From Polyangiaceae bacterium (GTDB lineage: Bacteria; Myxococcota_A; Polyangia; Polyangiales; Polyangiaceae), in assembly GCA_016712345.1 (NCBI GenBank), contig JADJRH010000011.1:124001-188000 (forward strand): a DNA stretch of 64,000 bases, written 5' to 3'. The position numbers and the translations under genes are program-made. The notes below the pieces were generated by a model that made no database searches, was not told the DNA's origin, and saw only the letters and a program-made list of their open reading frames with translations. This document shows positions 8,136 to 17,348 of this stretch, one piece after another. Each line of letters begins with the position of its first letter. Position 1 is the stretch's first letter.

Positions 8136-9110
8136 ATGACGTACCTCGCGCTTCTTTTTTCGATATGGGCGGCCATTGCCGTGCTCCAACCCGCTCCCAA
8201 AGGTGGGATGGGTGTTCGTTGGCTGAAGCGGCTCGGGCCTTACCTTGTTACGGGCGTAGTGGCACCTTTACCCATTTGGTTTTGGTATTTTCACAGGCCT
8301 CAGCCGGCACCGCACAAGGAGGATTTGTTTCGGGGGATTTCGTACGAAAGGGACGTTCGAAAGGTGCCGCGCCCTGTGGTAATGCACATCGCCCGAGTGG
8401 ACCTCGGCGAACCTTCCATTTCGTTTCTGACATCGCCGCGCGGGGTGAACGAGCCGGCTTTCGGTGGGTCGACAACGTCTGAATTTTTAGTGAAACATGA
8501 CCTGCAACTGGCCATTAACGGCGACTTTTTTCTACCCTGGTGGTCCGACGGTCCGGGGAATTTCTACCCAAAGACGGGCTACCCGGTAGACGTGCTCGGG
8601 GCGTCTGTTTCGAATGGGGTGAAACACGGCTGGGAGGTGGTGCCTTATTCAGCGCTTGTGGTGGGCCCGGATCGAAAGGTTTCAATTGTTGAAGTGAAAG
8701 ACAGAAACACGCCTCTTCCCAATTGTATACAGGCGATATCCGGGAAAACGCTGCTGGTGTCAAACGGGCGCGTGACGGATGCCGCCAGGGTCAACTCCGA
8801 GGCTGCAACCTCAAAACACCCGCGCACGGCCGTGGCGCTTGATGAAATGGGTAGAACGTTGATGTTGGTTGTGGTGGATGGAAGGCAACCCGGGTATAGC
8901 GAAGGGGTAAGTCTGGCTGAACTATCGGAGTTTTTGGTGGAACATGGGGCTTACCGGGCGATCAATCTCGACGGCGGCGGCTCCAGCACCATGGTTTCAG
9001 ACGATGGTCACGGGGGATATCGAACTTTGAATATACCCATTCATACCCGTATTCCATGGCGCCAGCGAACAGTGGCCAATCACTTTGGTGTGTTTGCGGA
9101 GGCGCTTTAG
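8136..9110 (+). CDS. Phosphodiester glycosidase (NAGPA domain) with membrane anchor
   Basis: The C-terminal two thirds match the NAGPA/DUF2233 domain: AINGDFF near residue 127, HPRTAVALDE, VVVDGRQPGYSEGVSLAEL and INLDGGGSSTMV. The founding enzyme removes GlcNAc from GlcNAc-1-phosphate-mannose on lysosomal enzymes; bacterial members act on phosphodiester-linked sugars in the envelope. The N-terminus has one or two hydrophobic spans followed by FHRPQP, so the enzyme should be membrane-anchored and face outward. The first ATG gives 324 residues; an ATG at 8208 with AGGTGG just ahead gives a cleaner signal anchor (about 300 residues) and leaves more room for the divergent promoter. Its stop overlaps the stop of the convergent thiolase gene (TTAG). 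Confidence 0.82.
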   Translation: MTYLALLFSIWAAIAVLQPAPKGGMGVRWLKRLGPYLVTGVVAPLPIWFWYFHRPQPAPHKEDLFRGISYERDVRKVPRPVVMHIARVDLGEPSISFLTSPRGVNEPAFGGSTTSEFLVKHDLQLAINGDFFLPWWSDGPGNFYPKTGYPVDVLGASVSNGVKHGWEVVPYSALVVGPDRKVSIVEVKDRNTPLPNCIQAISGKTLLVSNGRVTDAARVNSEAATSKHPRTAVALDEMGRTLMLVVVDGRQPGYSEGVSLAELSEFLVEHGAYRAINLDGGGSSTMVSDDGHGGYRTLNIPIHTRIPWRQRTVANHFGVFAEAL

Positions 9111-10351
9111 CGGCGTTCGAGGACGACGAGCGAGCAAGTCGCTTCATCAATGCCGATCATCCCACCGGCATTATGAGCCAACCCCACGTCGGCCCGGGCG
9201 ATCTGACGCGCGCCCGCTTCACCGCGGAGTTGACGGGTAACTTCTTCAAGCATGGTGAGACCGGTTGCCGCGAGTGGATGACCCTTTGATACAAGGCCTC
9301 CCGACACGTTGACAGGTTTAATACCGGTGCGCTCGGTAGCGCCGCTTGCGGAGAAAGCGCCGCCGTCGCCGATGGGGCAGAAGCCGAGCGCCTCAATAGC
9401 GTCAATTTCACTCCACGATGTGGCGTCGTGCACTTCGGCAAAGCGGATGTTGGAGGGGGTAAGACCGGCGCGGTTGTAAAGGCGCTCTGCCGCGCGGCGA
9501 GTGACAGACGGCTCATCCACGGTGCGAGCGCGACCTCCAACAAGAGCGGCAGCGCGAACGCGCACGGTTCGCTCGCGGGCGGCTTTGGGAAGCGAGTTTA
9601 AAAATCGATCGGAGCACACAAGCACAGCGGATGCGCCGTCGCTGAGCGGAGCGCACATGGAACGCGTGAGCGGCGAACACACAACTCGATCTGCGAGCAC
9701 CTGTTCGGCGGTCATCGGCGAGCGGTAGTGCGCCTTTTCATTCAACTGAGAAGCCGTGTGATTTTTGGCTGCAACCTGAGCCATTTGAAGCGCCGTTGTG
9801 CCGTGCCGTTTCATGTGAAGGCTTGCTTTCATTGCGTACACATCCACGAACAGGACGCGATCCGGCGACGGCTCAAACGGGCGTCCGCTTGCAACGCCCA
9901 ACTCGTGAAAGTCCTTTTGCCAGCCGTCGATGTCGAGTCTGTCAACGCCGCTCAAAAACTGAGCGCGCGTGGTGTCGGCGTCGGGGAAAAACATTTTTTC
10001 AGCGCCGACCGCGAGGCACAGATCGGCGGCCCCGGCGAGGATGTCTTTGCACGCTCCATGAAATGCGAGAGAGCCCGTTGCGCATCCGCCCTCCACGTTG
10101 GTGACGGGCGCACCTTCACGGAGAAAACCCTCGGAAACAAGGGGTGCCAAACACACTTGACCTCGGATGTTGGCTTGCCCCCAAAGAGCCATGTTGCAGT
10201 TGCCAAACCACGCGCTGCCAACGGAAGAAGCGTCGGCGAGACCTGCGTCGTTCACAGCGCCAAAAACCGCCTCGCGCACAAGATCTTTGTACGATTTTTC
10301 AACTTGTTTTCCGAATGCGGTGGTGAACACGCCGAGAACATGAACATGCAT
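9107..10351 (-). CDS. SCP2-type thiolase (acetyl-CoA acetyltransferase family)
   Basis: A 414-residue thiolase-fold enzyme. The nucleophile Cys is in VEGGCATG (about residue 90), the His in SKGHPLAATG, and the acid/glutamate segment reads EVHDATSWSE. The second Cys of classical thiolases is replaced by Asn in LAHNAGG, as in SCP2/SCPx-type and other unclassified thiolases. These cleave or condense beta-ketoacyl-CoA, often with branched or sterol-like chains. Start ATG 10351 is preferred: it begins with MHVHVLGVFTTAFG, the normal first strand, whereas the frame upstream to 10420 has no thiolase sequence. It is divergent from the carotenoid oxygenase gene (about 70 bases apart), which is followed by a second thiolase of the same type. 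The pair may act in the same pathway. Confidence 0.82.
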   Translation of the reverse strand: MHVHVLGVFTTAFGKQVEKSYKDLVREAVFGAVNDAGLADASSVGSAWFGNCNMALWGQANIRGQVCLAPLVSEGFLREGAPVTNVEGGCATGSLAFHGACKDILAGAADLCLAVGAEKMFFPDADTTRAQFLSGVDRLDIDGWQKDFHELGVASGRPFEPSPDRVLFVDVYAMKASLHMKRHGTTALQMAQVAAKNHTASQLNEKAHYRSPMTAEQVLADRVVCSPLTRSMCAPLSDGASAVLVCSDRFLNSLPKAARERTVRVRAAALVGGRARTVDEPSVTRRAAERLYNRAGLTPSNIRFAEVHDATSWSEIDAIEALGFCPIGDGGAFSASGATERTGIKPVNVSGGLVSKGHPLAATGLTMLEEVTRQLRGEAGARQIARADVGLAHNAGGMIGIDEATCSLVVLERR

Positions 10352-10423
10352 ACGAATTTTCCTCGCAACGGCCGCGCGAGTTTGTTGGTTTCGCACCGCA
10401 TGAGCAACGGTATTCTGCATCGC

Positions 10424-11857
10424 ATGTTAGGCGTGCCTGAATTGATCGCGGCGAAAATTGGAAGCTACGGATCGGGGCTTTTCGGCCCCGTCGACGACGA
10501 GCGCAACGTCACCGATTTGCCTGTAATTGAAGGTGAAATCCCCACAGAGCTATTTGGAATGTTTGCGCGCAACAGCCCCAATCCGCGCTTTGCCCCGCGT
10601 GGCCGATATCACTGGTTTGACGGTGATGGGATGGTGCACGCGGTGTACATTGAAGGAGGCAAAGCGCGCTACCAAAACAGGTTTGTTCAAACGCGCGGAC
10701 TTGCGCTCGAACAAGCCGCCGGGCACGCGCTCTGGTCGGGCATTTTGGAGCCGATCGACATCAAGAACCCACACGGGCCCATAAAAAATACGGCCAACAC
10801 CGATCTTGTGTTTCATGGGGGCAAGCTGCTCGCGTTGTGGTGGCTCGGGGCCGAACCGTACGCACTGAATGGGCGTGACTTATCCACCGAGGGGGTTTGG
10901 GATTTTCACGGTACCGCCAAAGCCGGTTGTGCGTCGCACGCCAAGCTGGACACACAAACGGGTGACTTGATGTTTTTTGACTATTCGGCCATTCGGCCTC
11001 CGTACATGACCTACGGAGTGGCGAACAAAGACGGACGGGTAGATCACCACACAGCGATCGATCTACCCGGTCCGCGCCTGTTGCACGATCTGGCGATTAC
11101 CCCCAATTACACAGTGCTTTTGGATCTGCCGCTTTTGTGGCGCAATGACAAGCTCCAAGCCGGCAAACGGTATGTGGCATTTGACAAGTCAATTCCGGCT
11201 CGATTTGGCATTTTGCCAAGAAGGGGACATGGCAGTCAGGTAAGGTGGCTTGAAGACGACGCTTGTTACATTTTCCACACGGTGAATGCCTACGAAAACG
11301 GCAACGAGCTTGTTCTTGAGGCCTGTCGAATTGCCGATCCAATGGCCAAGTTGCGCGAGCCGCCGAGCGACAGTCCGCGTTTGGACTTTATGGATCTGAC
11401 CCCCTATCTCACTCGTTGGCGATTTGACCTGACAACCGGATCTGCAAAACGCGAGCAGCTTGACGATGTACCCACGGAGTTTCCCGCAATTGACGTGCGT
11501 AGGCGCGGCAGAAATGCTCGCTACGCCTACAGCCCACGCCTGGCTCGAACTCCAACGCTCCTGTTTGAAGGGTTTATCAAATACGATCTGCTTCGCGGAA
11601 CGTCGATTTATAAAGGGTTTGGTGAGGGGCAGTTTGGTTGTGAAGGAGCGTTTGTTCCTCGGCCCGGGGCAACGGATGAAGACGACGGTTGGGTGGTCAC
11701 ATTCACCTTGGACGGGTTCACCGATACATCGAACCTGCTTGTCCTGAATGCGCGCGATCTGTCTACGGCGGCGCGCATTTCGTTGCCGCGAAGAGTGCCT
11801 ATCGGCTTTCACTCCACCTGGGTTCCGGGTGAACTTTTGGGGACAGGGATCGCGTGA
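10424..11857 (+). CDS. Carotenoid oxygenase (RPE65/CCD family)
   Basis: About 477 residues with the four iron-binding histidines of carotenoid cleavage enzymes in order: CASHAK (His172), LLHDLA (His221), IFHTVN (His285) and GFHSTW (His463). The N-terminal motif GEIPTELFGMFARNSPNP and the YHWFDGDGMVHA segment are also typical. The enzyme cleaves carotenoids or related stilbenes with O2 to give apocarotenoids; the site of cleavage is not predictable. The long open frame upstream (from 9728) is antisense to the thiolase and carries no family sequence; ATG 10424 or ATG 10400 are the likely starts, without a clear ribosome site. The stop overlaps the GTG of the next thiolase gene (GTGA), so the genes are translationally coupled. 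Confidence 0.88.
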   Translation: MLGVPELIAAKIGSYGSGLFGPVDDERNVTDLPVIEGEIPTELFGMFARNSPNPRFAPRGRYHWFDGDGMVHAVYIEGGKARYQNRFVQTRGLALEQAAGHALWSGILEPIDIKNPHGPIKNTANTDLVFHGGKLLALWWLGAEPYALNGRDLSTEGVWDFHGTAKAGCASHAKLDTQTGDLMFFDYSAIRPPYMTYGVANKDGRVDHHTAIDLPGPRLLHDLAITPNYTVLLDLPLLWRNDKLQAGKRYVAFDKSIPARFGILPRRGHGSQVRWLEDDACYIFHTVNAYENGNELVLEACRIADPMAKLREPPSDSPRLDFMDLTPYLTRWRFDLTTGSAKREQLDDVPTEFPAIDVRRRGRNARYAYSPRLARTPTLLFEGFIKYDLLRGTSIYKGFGEGQFGCEGAFVPRPGATDEDDGWVVTFTLDGFTDTSNLLVLNARDLSTAARISLPRRVPIGFHSTWVPGELLGTGIA

Positions 11858-13113
11858 AACCGGCCAAAGGGGTCTTCGTTTTGGGGGGTGCTCACTCTGT
11901 GTATATAGGCCGAGGTGCGCCGGGATTTGTGGGCAAAGATCATCCCGACTTTGGAAAAGTGTCCAATCCGAGTGTGGAGGATCACCTGCGCGATGCGGTT
12001 CTCGGTGCCGTAAACGAAACAGGCGTTGATCCAAGCCTGATCGACAAAGGGTACGTGGGTAACTTTTTGGGGGAGTTGTTCACGAAACAGGGGCAGATGG
12101 GTGCGCTTTTGCCGCGCGTTTGCCCCGCTCTCGACGGCAAGCCGTTTGCCCGCGTTGACGCGGCTTGCGCTTCGGGCGGAATCGCTGTGTTGGCTTGTAT
12201 CGACGCGCTGATGGGTTCGGCCGACATTTGTTTGGCCGCGGGTGTTGAAGTGGAAACAACCGTTGGTTCGCGGGATGCGGCCGACTTTATGGCGCGTGCA
12301 GCTCACTACGCTTCCGAGCGGGCGAAAGACGACTTTTTGTTTCCACACCTGTTTGCGCGTCGGGCCAAAGTGTACACCGAGCACTACGGTGTGTCTCGGC
12401 GCGACGTGGCCCTCGCTGTTGTGAAAGCCTACAAAAATGGGCAAAAAAATCCAAAAGCGCACATGCGGGCGGCGAGCATTGATCTCGATACCGCCGCCGC
12501 TGTGACGTCCAAAAATCAATTCCTGTCCGATGTTGAACTGAGGCCCCACATGACCCTGTCCGATTGCAGTCAGCTTTCGGACGGGGCGAGCGCGTTGATT
12601 TTGGCAAACGAAACCGGGCTGCAAAAGCTGGGACTGTCACCTTCGAGCGTCACCGAGATCACCGCCACCGGATGCGCTGTCGCGGGGCTTGGTTTGCCGA
12701 ACGATCCGCTCTTTTTGCACAACGCGGCGCGCGCCGCCGCCGAGGCGTATCGCGATGCAAACATCGGCCCCAATGACCTCTCCGTGGCCGAAGTGCACGA
12801 CTGTTTTTCGATCACCGAAGTTCAACTCTACGAGGCACTTGGCTTTGCTGAGCGCGGCAAAGGTACACATTTATTGAAGGATGGACTGACCGAAATCAAC
12901 GGACGTTTGCCTGTAAACACGGGCGGCGGCTTAATGAGTTTTGGTCATCCGGTGGGGGCGACGGGAGTAAAACAAATTCTCGAAGTGCACCGGCAACTCA
13001 TGGGCAAATGTGGGGCATACCAAGTTCCGCGCGCGCTCAGCGTGGGAATGAGCGCCAACATCGGCGGTGACGATCGCACCGCGGTCGTGGTGGTGCAGCA
13101 AAGCTCCGGGTGA
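11854..13113 (+). CDS. SCP2-type thiolase, second copy
   Basis: 419 residues, thiolase fold. Nucleophile Cys105 lies in DAACASGG, the catalytic His in SFGHPVGATG, and the family motif EVHDCFSITE is present. As in the divergent thiolase at 9107-10351, the second Cys is replaced (SANIGG), which points to the SCP2/unclassified group rather than FadA or AtoB. The two thiolases are clearly different proteins, not a recent duplication. Start is GTG 11854 overlapping the oxygenase stop by 4 bases; its own stop overlaps the ATG of the giant kinase by 4 bases (ATGA). So oxygenase, thiolase and kinase are one transcription unit. A role in processing apocarotenoid- or isoprenoid-derived acyl-CoA is an inference from this context. 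Confidence 0.83.
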   Translation: MKPAKGVFVLGGAHSVYIGRGAPGFVGKDHPDFGKVSNPSVEDHLRDAVLGAVNETGVDPSLIDKGYVGNFLGELFTKQGQMGALLPRVCPALDGKPFARVDAACASGGIAVLACIDALMGSADICLAAGVEVETTVGSRDAADFMARAAHYASERAKDDFLFPHLFARRAKVYTEHYGVSRRDVALAVVKAYKNGQKNPKAHMRAASIDLDTAAAVTSKNQFLSDVELRPHMTLSDCSQLSDGASALILANETGLQKLGLSPSSVTEITATGCAVAGLGLPNDPLFLHNAARAAAEAYRDANIGPNDLSVAEVHDCFSITEVQLYEALGFAERGKGTHLLKDGLTEINGRLPVNTGGGLMSFGHPVGATGVKQILEVHRQLMGKCGAYQVPRALSVGMSANIGGDDRTAVVVVQQSSG

Positions 13114-16100
13114 TGACGGTACTCCCCGAGATTCGTGTTGCCCGATTTGCGATCGACGGCTTGGCCGCGCGCGGCGGAATGGGTGCGATCTACAAAGCGC
13201 GTGACCGCGCGCGCGGCGGCGCAACAGTGGCGCTCAAAGTGCTGGCGCCGCTCCCGGAGGAAGGGCGCACAACGCCGCGTGCGACGAGCCAAAAAACGGC
13301 TCGATTTATCGAGGAAGCGCGCGTCTTGTCGTCGCTTGATCACCCCGCGATCGTCAAGAGCGTGGACTTTGGGTTCACCGAAGACAACGTGCCCTATTTG
13401 GCAATGGAGTGGCTGGAGGGGGAGACTCTCGCCCAGCGTTTGTTGCGCGCGCCCCTTTCAGATCGCGAAACCGCGCACCTGGGTGTACGCACCGCGTCGG
13501 CCCTTGCGTACGCACACGCGCGCGGAGTTTTGCACCGGGACGTGAAACCCGAAAACCTTATTTTGGTGGGTGGAGACGCACAAAAAACAACGCTTGTGGA
13601 CTTTGGAATTGCGCACGTGGAGGCCGATCGACTGAGCGAAGCAGAAACCGGGCGCAGCCGCGTGATCGTGGGTACACCCGGCTACATGGCACCGGAACAG
13701 GCGCGCGGTGCACCGCTCAATCACACCGCCGATGTGTTTTCTCTCGGGTGCGTTTTGTTCGAGTGCGTCGCGCGACGCCCCGCCTTTGTGTCTGAACACT
13801 TCGTGGCTCTTCTCGCAAAGGTGCTTGTTGAAGATGTGCCACACCTCGACAGGCTGATCGCCGATGTGCCGCTTCCTCTCTCGGATGTGGTTGCGCGCAT
13901 GCTCGACAAAGCTCCCGAAGAGCGGCCGGCGGCGGAGTATGTGGCGTGTTTTCTGAGTGAGCTGCTGCCGCGATTTTCACCCGCGGCGCGAAGCGCTTTG
14001 GTGCGTCCGCTTGATGTGTACCCAGGCGATGCACCGACATTGCAGTTTGAAGAGCAGCCGCCTCCGTCGGCGCTTTCTGAAGAGCAGCACTTTCTAAGCT
14101 TGTTTGTCGCATCACCCGCAAAGCGAACCACCGGGCGACGCGCCGGTGACTCGCGCACGGTGCGACGACCCGCGGCGGATCTGTTGCGTTCGCTCGCGCG
14201 TCCGGGGCTTCGTGTGGAGGCGATGCGCGACGGCTCGATCGTTGGGGTGGTGCGCTCCTCGGGAGATGGAGCGAGTGAAAACGCGGCGCAGGATCACGCG
14301 GCGCTCGCGGTGCGCGCCGCATTTGCGGTGTTGGAAGAACTGCCCGATCACCGCGTTGCGGTGGCTTCGGGACGAGGCCTCGCGGGTGGACCGCTGCCGG
14401 TGGGTGAAGCCCTGGATCGCGCGGTGAAAATCGCGTCGGAGGACCGAACTCAGGCGGGTCGACTTGTGCGCTGCGACACGCTCACCGCCGAGCTTTGTGA
14501 AGTGCGTTTCGACGTCGGGCGCGACGCGCGCGGAACATTTATTCGAAGTGAAAGGGCGGTCACCGCGCGCGAGCGCACGCTGCTCGGAAAAACAACGCCG
14601 TTTGTCGGCCGCGAAAAAGAGCAACAGTTGCTCCGTGAAACAATTGCGACCGCGTTTGACAGAAAAAAGGCGCGCGCGGCGGTGGTATTGGCGTCGCCCG
14701 GGATTGGTAAAAGCCGCCTTCGTCACGAGATCACCGCATGGGTAGAGCGCTCGTATTCTGAACTGACGATTTGGACAGGGCGCGCCGAACTGCTTCGCGA
14801 AGGCTCGCCGTATGGGCCCATCGCCGATGCGCTTCGAGCCGCGGCGGGCATTGATGACGCCGATCGCGAGTCGGCCCGGCGTGCGCGATTGCTTGCGCGC
14901 GTGGCGCGTTATGTACCCCCGGGAGAGCGGTTGTTTGTGGCGGAGATGCTCGGCGAAACAATGGGTATTCCATTCTCCGATGCGGGTCGCGAGGAGCTTT
15001 CAGCCGTGCGCCGAAGCCCGCGTTTGCTGGGTGATCACGTGCGTCGGGCATTCACAACGCTTGTGTCGGCTGAAGCGGCGGCGCGGCCGTTGTTGCTCGT
15101 TTTGGAAGATCTGCATTGGGGTGATGCACCCACGCTTGACCTTGTGACGTCGGCGCTGAGCCATCTCCCCAACGCTCCGTTTTGTGTGATCGCGTTTGCC
15201 CGACCCGAAGTTGGGGCGAAGTTTGGTGAGCTTTTCCAAAGCGCAAACCCGCTGCGGATTGACCTTGCTCCTCTCAGCCGCGGCGTGTGCGAAGCGTACG
15301 TTCGAGCGATGCTCGGTCAGAGTGTGGGCACCGCGGCGGTTGCCCGCGTGCTCGATCTGGCGGCCGGAAACGCGTTGTACTTGGAAGAGCTGATTCGAGC
15401 GGTGGCCGCGGGCGAGTTGGAAACATTGCCCGCAACGCTTGTGGCGATGTCGGCCGCGCGCGTGGAGCGCCAATCACCCGACGCTAGGCGGCTTTTGCGC
15501 GCGGCCTCCATTTTGGGTGAAACGTTTGATATCGGCACGGTGGCCGCGATCCTGGGCGATCGCGCGTTGGAGCTTGAAAGTGTACTCCATGGTCTTGTGG
15601 AGCGTGAAGTGGTGCGGCCGGTTCCGGCATCGACGCATGCCCGGCCGCAACATGTGTTTGCGCACGCGCTGTTTCGCGAAGCGGCGTACGCCATGCTCAC
15701 CCCGCAGGATCGTGAACTTGGGCACCTGCGCGCGGCGGAACATTTGGCTTCCGAAACATCGCCTCACGCCGCCGCGCTCGCGCATCATTATGAACTCGGC
15801 GGAGCATCGCGGAAAGCCGCGCCGTGGCTTTTGCGAGCGAGCGAAGAAGCGCTCGCGGCCGGAGATTTTCGCCGTTCAATAGCGCTCGCGGAACGCGGAT
15901 TGAAAGGTACACAAGACCCCGAAGTGCGCGGCGCGCTGCGGGGCGTTCAGGCGGAAGCGCATCGATGGGTGAATGAAGGACCGCGGGCGGAAGCGGCTTC
16001 TGAAGAAGCGCTTTCGCTCTTGCCCAAAGGTTCGGCAAGGTGGTGCCGTGCCGCCACGGAATACGCAGTGGCGGTGGCCAATCGGGGCGGCCGCGAGCCT

Positions 16101-17084
16101 CTTCTGCGAATAGAATACGAATTGTGTAATGTGCCTGTCGATTCAGAAACGACGCCGGCATTTCTCATCGCATCCGCGAGGCTCATTTGTGGAATGCGGG
16201 GTGTGGGTGTGCCCGGCGACAGTCTCTACAAGCGTTTTCTAACGTTCGCCGCGCGTGAGAGCGAGCTTTCGGCGTTGTCGCGCGCTTGGATTCATTGGGC
16301 GCAGTGCAACTTGGCCGCGGGCGATAACGATGTTGCAAACTTCTACTTTGGTTCGCAGCGCTCGCTCGCCATGTTTGAGCGCATAGGCGATCAACGAAAT
16401 GCCGTGATTATGCGAATTACGCATGCGCGGGCGCGTGTACTCATTGAAGGAGCGCACCTTGCCGCCGAAGAAGATCTGGTGCGGAGCGTTGAAGTTGCGC
16501 GACGCATGGATTTGCCGCGAGTGCTGTTGATGGCGGGGCACGTGAGCGGGGTTGCACAGCTGCGCCGCGGCGCAATTGCACTCGCTGTGGAGACGTTTTG
16601 CGACGTGATTGAACGATATCTGGCGACGGGTGAAGCGCGGCTCGCGTCGGGCGTGCGGGTTGAATTGGCGTGGGCGCTCACTGAACTGGGCGAAATGGAG
16701 CGCGCTCACGTGGAGGCGACTCAAGCTCTCGAAGCGTTTCCTTTGGTTGGACCCGACCGCAACAAGGCGCTTCTTTCAATGGCCTACGTGTTTGAAAAAC
16801 GCGGGGAGCCGGACCGGGCACTGCCACTGTTGGAACAGGCACTTTCCGATTTTGATCACGGTGATTTTGAGATCGCATTGCGTCTTTTGCACGCGACAAC
16901 CCTTGTTCGACTGCAGCGCGAAAAAGAGGCGCGCGCAGCGCACGCGACGACTTTAACCCTCTTGAATACGAGGGCGGCGTCGCTCCGCGACTCTGCTCTT
17001 GAGAGGGCTTATCGCCAAGACGTGCCCGAAAACGCCGCGGCATTTGCGCTTGGTGAGAAACTGGGCCTAAAGCGTGTGCCTTGA
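13110..17084 (+). CDS. Hanks-type Ser/Thr kinase fused to cyclase-like remnant, STAND-like ATPase and helical repeats
   Basis: A 1324-residue signalling protein. Residues 1-290 are a protein kinase with GGMGAIY (P-loop), ALKVL (Lys), HRDVKPEN (Asp144), DFGIA and GYMAPEQA, so an active RD kinase. Residues about 360-490 resemble a degenerate class III nucleotide-cyclase domain (VAVASGRG, VGEALDRAVKIA), as seen in related myxobacterial proteins. From about 495 comes TPFVGREKE, then Walker A SPGIGKSR near residue 530 and LLLVLEDLHWGD as Walker B, a MalT/STAND-like switch ATPase. The last 400 residues are helical TPR-like repeats for partner binding. It is soluble. It is cotranscribed with the carotenoid oxygenase and thiolase, so it may sense or control that pathway; the ligand is unknown. 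Confidence 0.86.
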   Translation: MMTVLPEIRVARFAIDGLAARGGMGAIYKARDRARGGATVALKVLAPLPEEGRTTPRATSQKTARFIEEARVLSSLDHPAIVKSVDFGFTEDNVPYLAMEWLEGETLAQRLLRAPLSDRETAHLGVRTASALAYAHARGVLHRDVKPENLILVGGDAQKTTLVDFGIAHVEADRLSEAETGRSRVIVGTPGYMAPEQARGAPLNHTADVFSLGCVLFECVARRPAFVSEHFVALLAKVLVEDVPHLDRLIADVPLPLSDVVARMLDKAPEERPAAEYVACFLSELLPRFSPAARSALVRPLDVYPGDAPTLQFEEQPPPSALSEEQHFLSLFVASPAKRTTGRRAGDSRTVRRPAADLLRSLARPGLRVEAMRDGSIVGVVRSSGDGASENAAQDHAALAVRAAFAVLEELPDHRVAVASGRGLAGGPLPVGEALDRAVKIASEDRTQAGRLVRCDTLTAELCEVRFDVGRDARGTFIRSERAVTARERTLLGKTTPFVGREKEQQLLRETIATAFDRKKARAAVVLASPGIGKSRLRHEITAWVERSYSELTIWTGRAELLREGSPYGPIADALRAAAGIDDADRESARRARLLARVARYVPPGERLFVAEMLGETMGIPFSDAGREELSAVRRSPRLLGDHVRRAFTTLVSAEAAARPLLLVLEDLHWGDAPTLDLVTSALSHLPNAPFCVIAFARPEVGAKFGELFQSANPLRIDLAPLSRGVCEAYVRAMLGQSVGTAAVARVLDLAAGNALYLEELIRAVAAGELETLPATLVAMSAARVERQSPDARRLLRAASILGETFDIGTVAAILGDRALELESVLHGLVEREVVRPVPASTHARPQHVFAHALFREAAYAMLTPQDRELGHLRAAEHLASETSPHAAALAHHYELGGASRKAAPWLLRASEEALAAGDFRRSIALAERGLKGTQDPEVRGALRGVQAEAHRWVNEGPRAEAASEEALSLLPKGSARWCRAATEYAVAVANRGGREPLLRIEYELCNVPVDSETTPAFLIASARLICGMRGVGVPGDSLYKRFLTFAARESELSALSRAWIHWAQCNLAAGDNDVANFYFGSQRSLAMFERIGDQRNAVIMRITHARARVLIEGAHLAAEEDLVRSVEVARRMDLPRVLLMAGHVSGVAQLRRGAIALAVETFCDVIERYLATGEARLASGVRVELAWALTELGEMERAHVEATQALEAFPLVGPDRNKALLSMAYVFEKRGEPDRALPLLEQALSDFDHGDFEIALRLLHATTLVRLQREKEARAAHATTLTLLNTRAASLRDSALERAYRQDVPENAAAFALGEKLGLKRVP

Positions 17085-17121
17085 CGCTGGGCAACGACGT
17101 TTGGACTGTTCAAGCACAAAA

Positions 17122-17141
17122 AAAAGGGCGTGGGCCCTTTT
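17122..17141. terminator. Bidirectional intrinsic terminator
   Basis: An 8-base-pair stem, AAAAGGGC (17122-17129) and GCCCTTTT (17134-17141), with a 4-base loop. A-rich sequence precedes it and T-rich follows it, so it can stop transcripts from both sides. It lies between the end of the kinase gene (+) and the tRNA-His gene (-), 37 bases after the kinase stop. Confidence 0.75.
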
Positions 17142-17150
17142 CTGAACGAT

Positions 17151-17227
17151 TGGGGTGAGTAACGGGGCTCGAACCCGCGACAACTGGAGCCACAATCCAG
17201 TGCTCTACCAACTGAGCTATACCCACC
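17151..17227 (-). tRNA. tRNA-His (anticodon GTG)
   Basis: Read on the minus strand, a full cloverleaf is present: acceptor arm GTGGGTA pairing with TACTCAC, D arm TAGCTCAGTTGGTAGAGCA, anticodon stem ACTGG/CCAGT around loop ATTGTGGC with anticodon GTG, and T arm CGGGTTCGAGCCCCG. The extra 5' G at position -1 (base 17227) pairs with discriminator C73 (17154), the identity mark of histidine tRNA, and CCA is encoded (17153-17151). A shared hairpin terminator follows it. Confidence 0.96.
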
Positions 17228-17348
17228 AAACGTAAATTGCAGAGAACAATGGGACGGCGAGCCGCCCGCGCGGACGGCGAACGATACACGAATTAAACGT
17301 GGGCGCAAGAGTTATTTGGGCGCTCCCAAACGTTACGACAAGGCGGGA

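Noticed and set aside
9728..10399. Upstream extension of the carotenoid oxygenase frame
   Set aside because: These codons are antisense to the thiolase and contain no oxygenase sequence; the first conserved part begins after 10424.
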